Shown: piece after piece, positions 63,592 to 64,000 of the stretch
How the letters are laid out: each line of letters starts with the position of its first letter
Position numbering within the stretch: position 1 is the stretch's first letter
From: Pelmatolapia mariae
Lineage: Eukaryota > Chordata > Actinopteri > Cichliformes > Cichlidae
Assembly (NCBI RefSeq): GCF_036321145.2
Contig: NC_086245.2
Location: 31,364,287-31,428,286 of the forward strand
Length of the DNA stretch: 64,000 nucleotides
Reading direction: 5' to 3'
Position numbers and translations under genes: made by a program
Notes under the pieces: generated by a model
Seen by the model: the letters and a program-made list of their open reading frames with translations, nothing else
The model's database searches: none
What the model was told of the DNA's origin: nothing

Positions 63592-64000
63592 GTGGCAGGA
63601 AAAGAGGACAGGGTTCCCATTACTATTCTCCGAGACACCGGGGCGCATCAATCTTTTATGTTAGAGGATGTGTTGCCACTGTCAGATAAAACTGCCTGCC
63701 ACACGGATGTGTTAGTGTGGGGGATTGAGATGAATGTTCTTCGGGCGCCCCTCCACCGAGTATATTTACACTCACCCATCACAACTGGGCCTGTGAAGGT
63801 TGCCATAAGACGACAGTTACCGTTTAAAGGTGTGTCATTTATTTTGGGCAACGATCTGGCCGGGGGGAAAGTGTTTCCACCGCCTGAGGTGACGGATACC
63901 CCTGTGGCTGCCTCAGATGTTACCGAGCCAAAGGCGACAGTTTTTCCCGTTTGCGCTGTTACACGGGCGCAAGCGCGCAAATTTGCGGATGTCATTAGTA
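63592..64000 (+). CDS. Ty3/gypsy aspartic protease region, partial
   Basis: A plus-strand frame stays open from about 63592 to the window end. It has a retropepsin-type active site (ILRDTGAHQSFML, with the catalytic DTG triplet) near residues 10-20, then LPLSDKTAC, a YLHSPITTGPVKVAIR block and FILGNDLAGGK, the latter corresponding to the second conserved region of gypsy proteases. This is the pol N-terminus of an element that continues beyond the window, oriented opposite to the gypsy fragment on its left. The upstream gag and LTR are missing, so it is truncated at the junction near 63585. No stop is seen in the visible part. Confidence 0.8.
   Translation, partial: MAGKEDRVPITILRDTGAHQSFMLEDVLPLSDKTACHTDVLVWGIEMNVLRAPLHRVYLHSPITTGPVKVAIRRQLPFKGVSFILGNDLAGGKVFPPPEVTDTPVAASDVTEPKATVFPVCAVTRAQARKFADVIS

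Overview
This is a transposon-rich, AT-rich teleost fish sequence. The evidence is the teleost-type repeat content: Tc1/mariner, hAT and piggyBac DNA transposons, L2-like LINEs, a Penelope-like RT and Ty3/gypsy. The only conventional host gene is a fish CITED-family gene. The abundance of one L2-like LINE with an ATTGA-type 3' tail suggests a percomorph, perhaps a cichlid, but that is an inference.

Layout. 1-4.2 kb: a decayed Tx1/L1-like LINE (+) and a Tc1 remnant (-). 4.2-16 kb: intergenic DNA with tRNA-derived SINEs, 5'-truncated L2-like LINEs, further Tc1 remnants and a complete-ended hAT element (14905-16141). 17130-19750: a mariner-type element with an uninterrupted 352-aa transposase, 285-bp terminal inverted repeats and a nested hAT inside its right TIR. 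20-34 kb: mostly unrecognised DNA with an (AT)n tract, LINE and Tc1 fragments and a Penelope-like RT remnant. 34.7-36.6 kb: a hAT remnant split by an L2-like LINE. 39342-42752: a piggyBac element with TTAA target duplications whose interior is a 2.9-kb near-perfect palindrome of two C-terminal transposase halves.

49.9-55.2 kb holds the CITED gene (closest to cited4): a CpG/CCAAT-type promoter, one non-coding 5' exon, a 1,982-bp intron, a single coding exon for 231 aa and a long 3' UTR. It encodes a p300/CBP-binding transcriptional co-regulator. 58.5-64 kb: an L2-like LINE split by a 2-kb GC-rich poly(A)-ended insertion, then two Ty3/gypsy fragments head to head, the second running off the window.

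No tRNA, rRNA or CRISPR array was seen. The points most worth a second look are the piggyBac palindrome (a possible natural hairpin locus), the intact mariner-type transposase, the start-stop codon pair in the CITED leader, the unclassified GC-rich insertion and a cluster of three CCAAT boxes near 58.1 kb.
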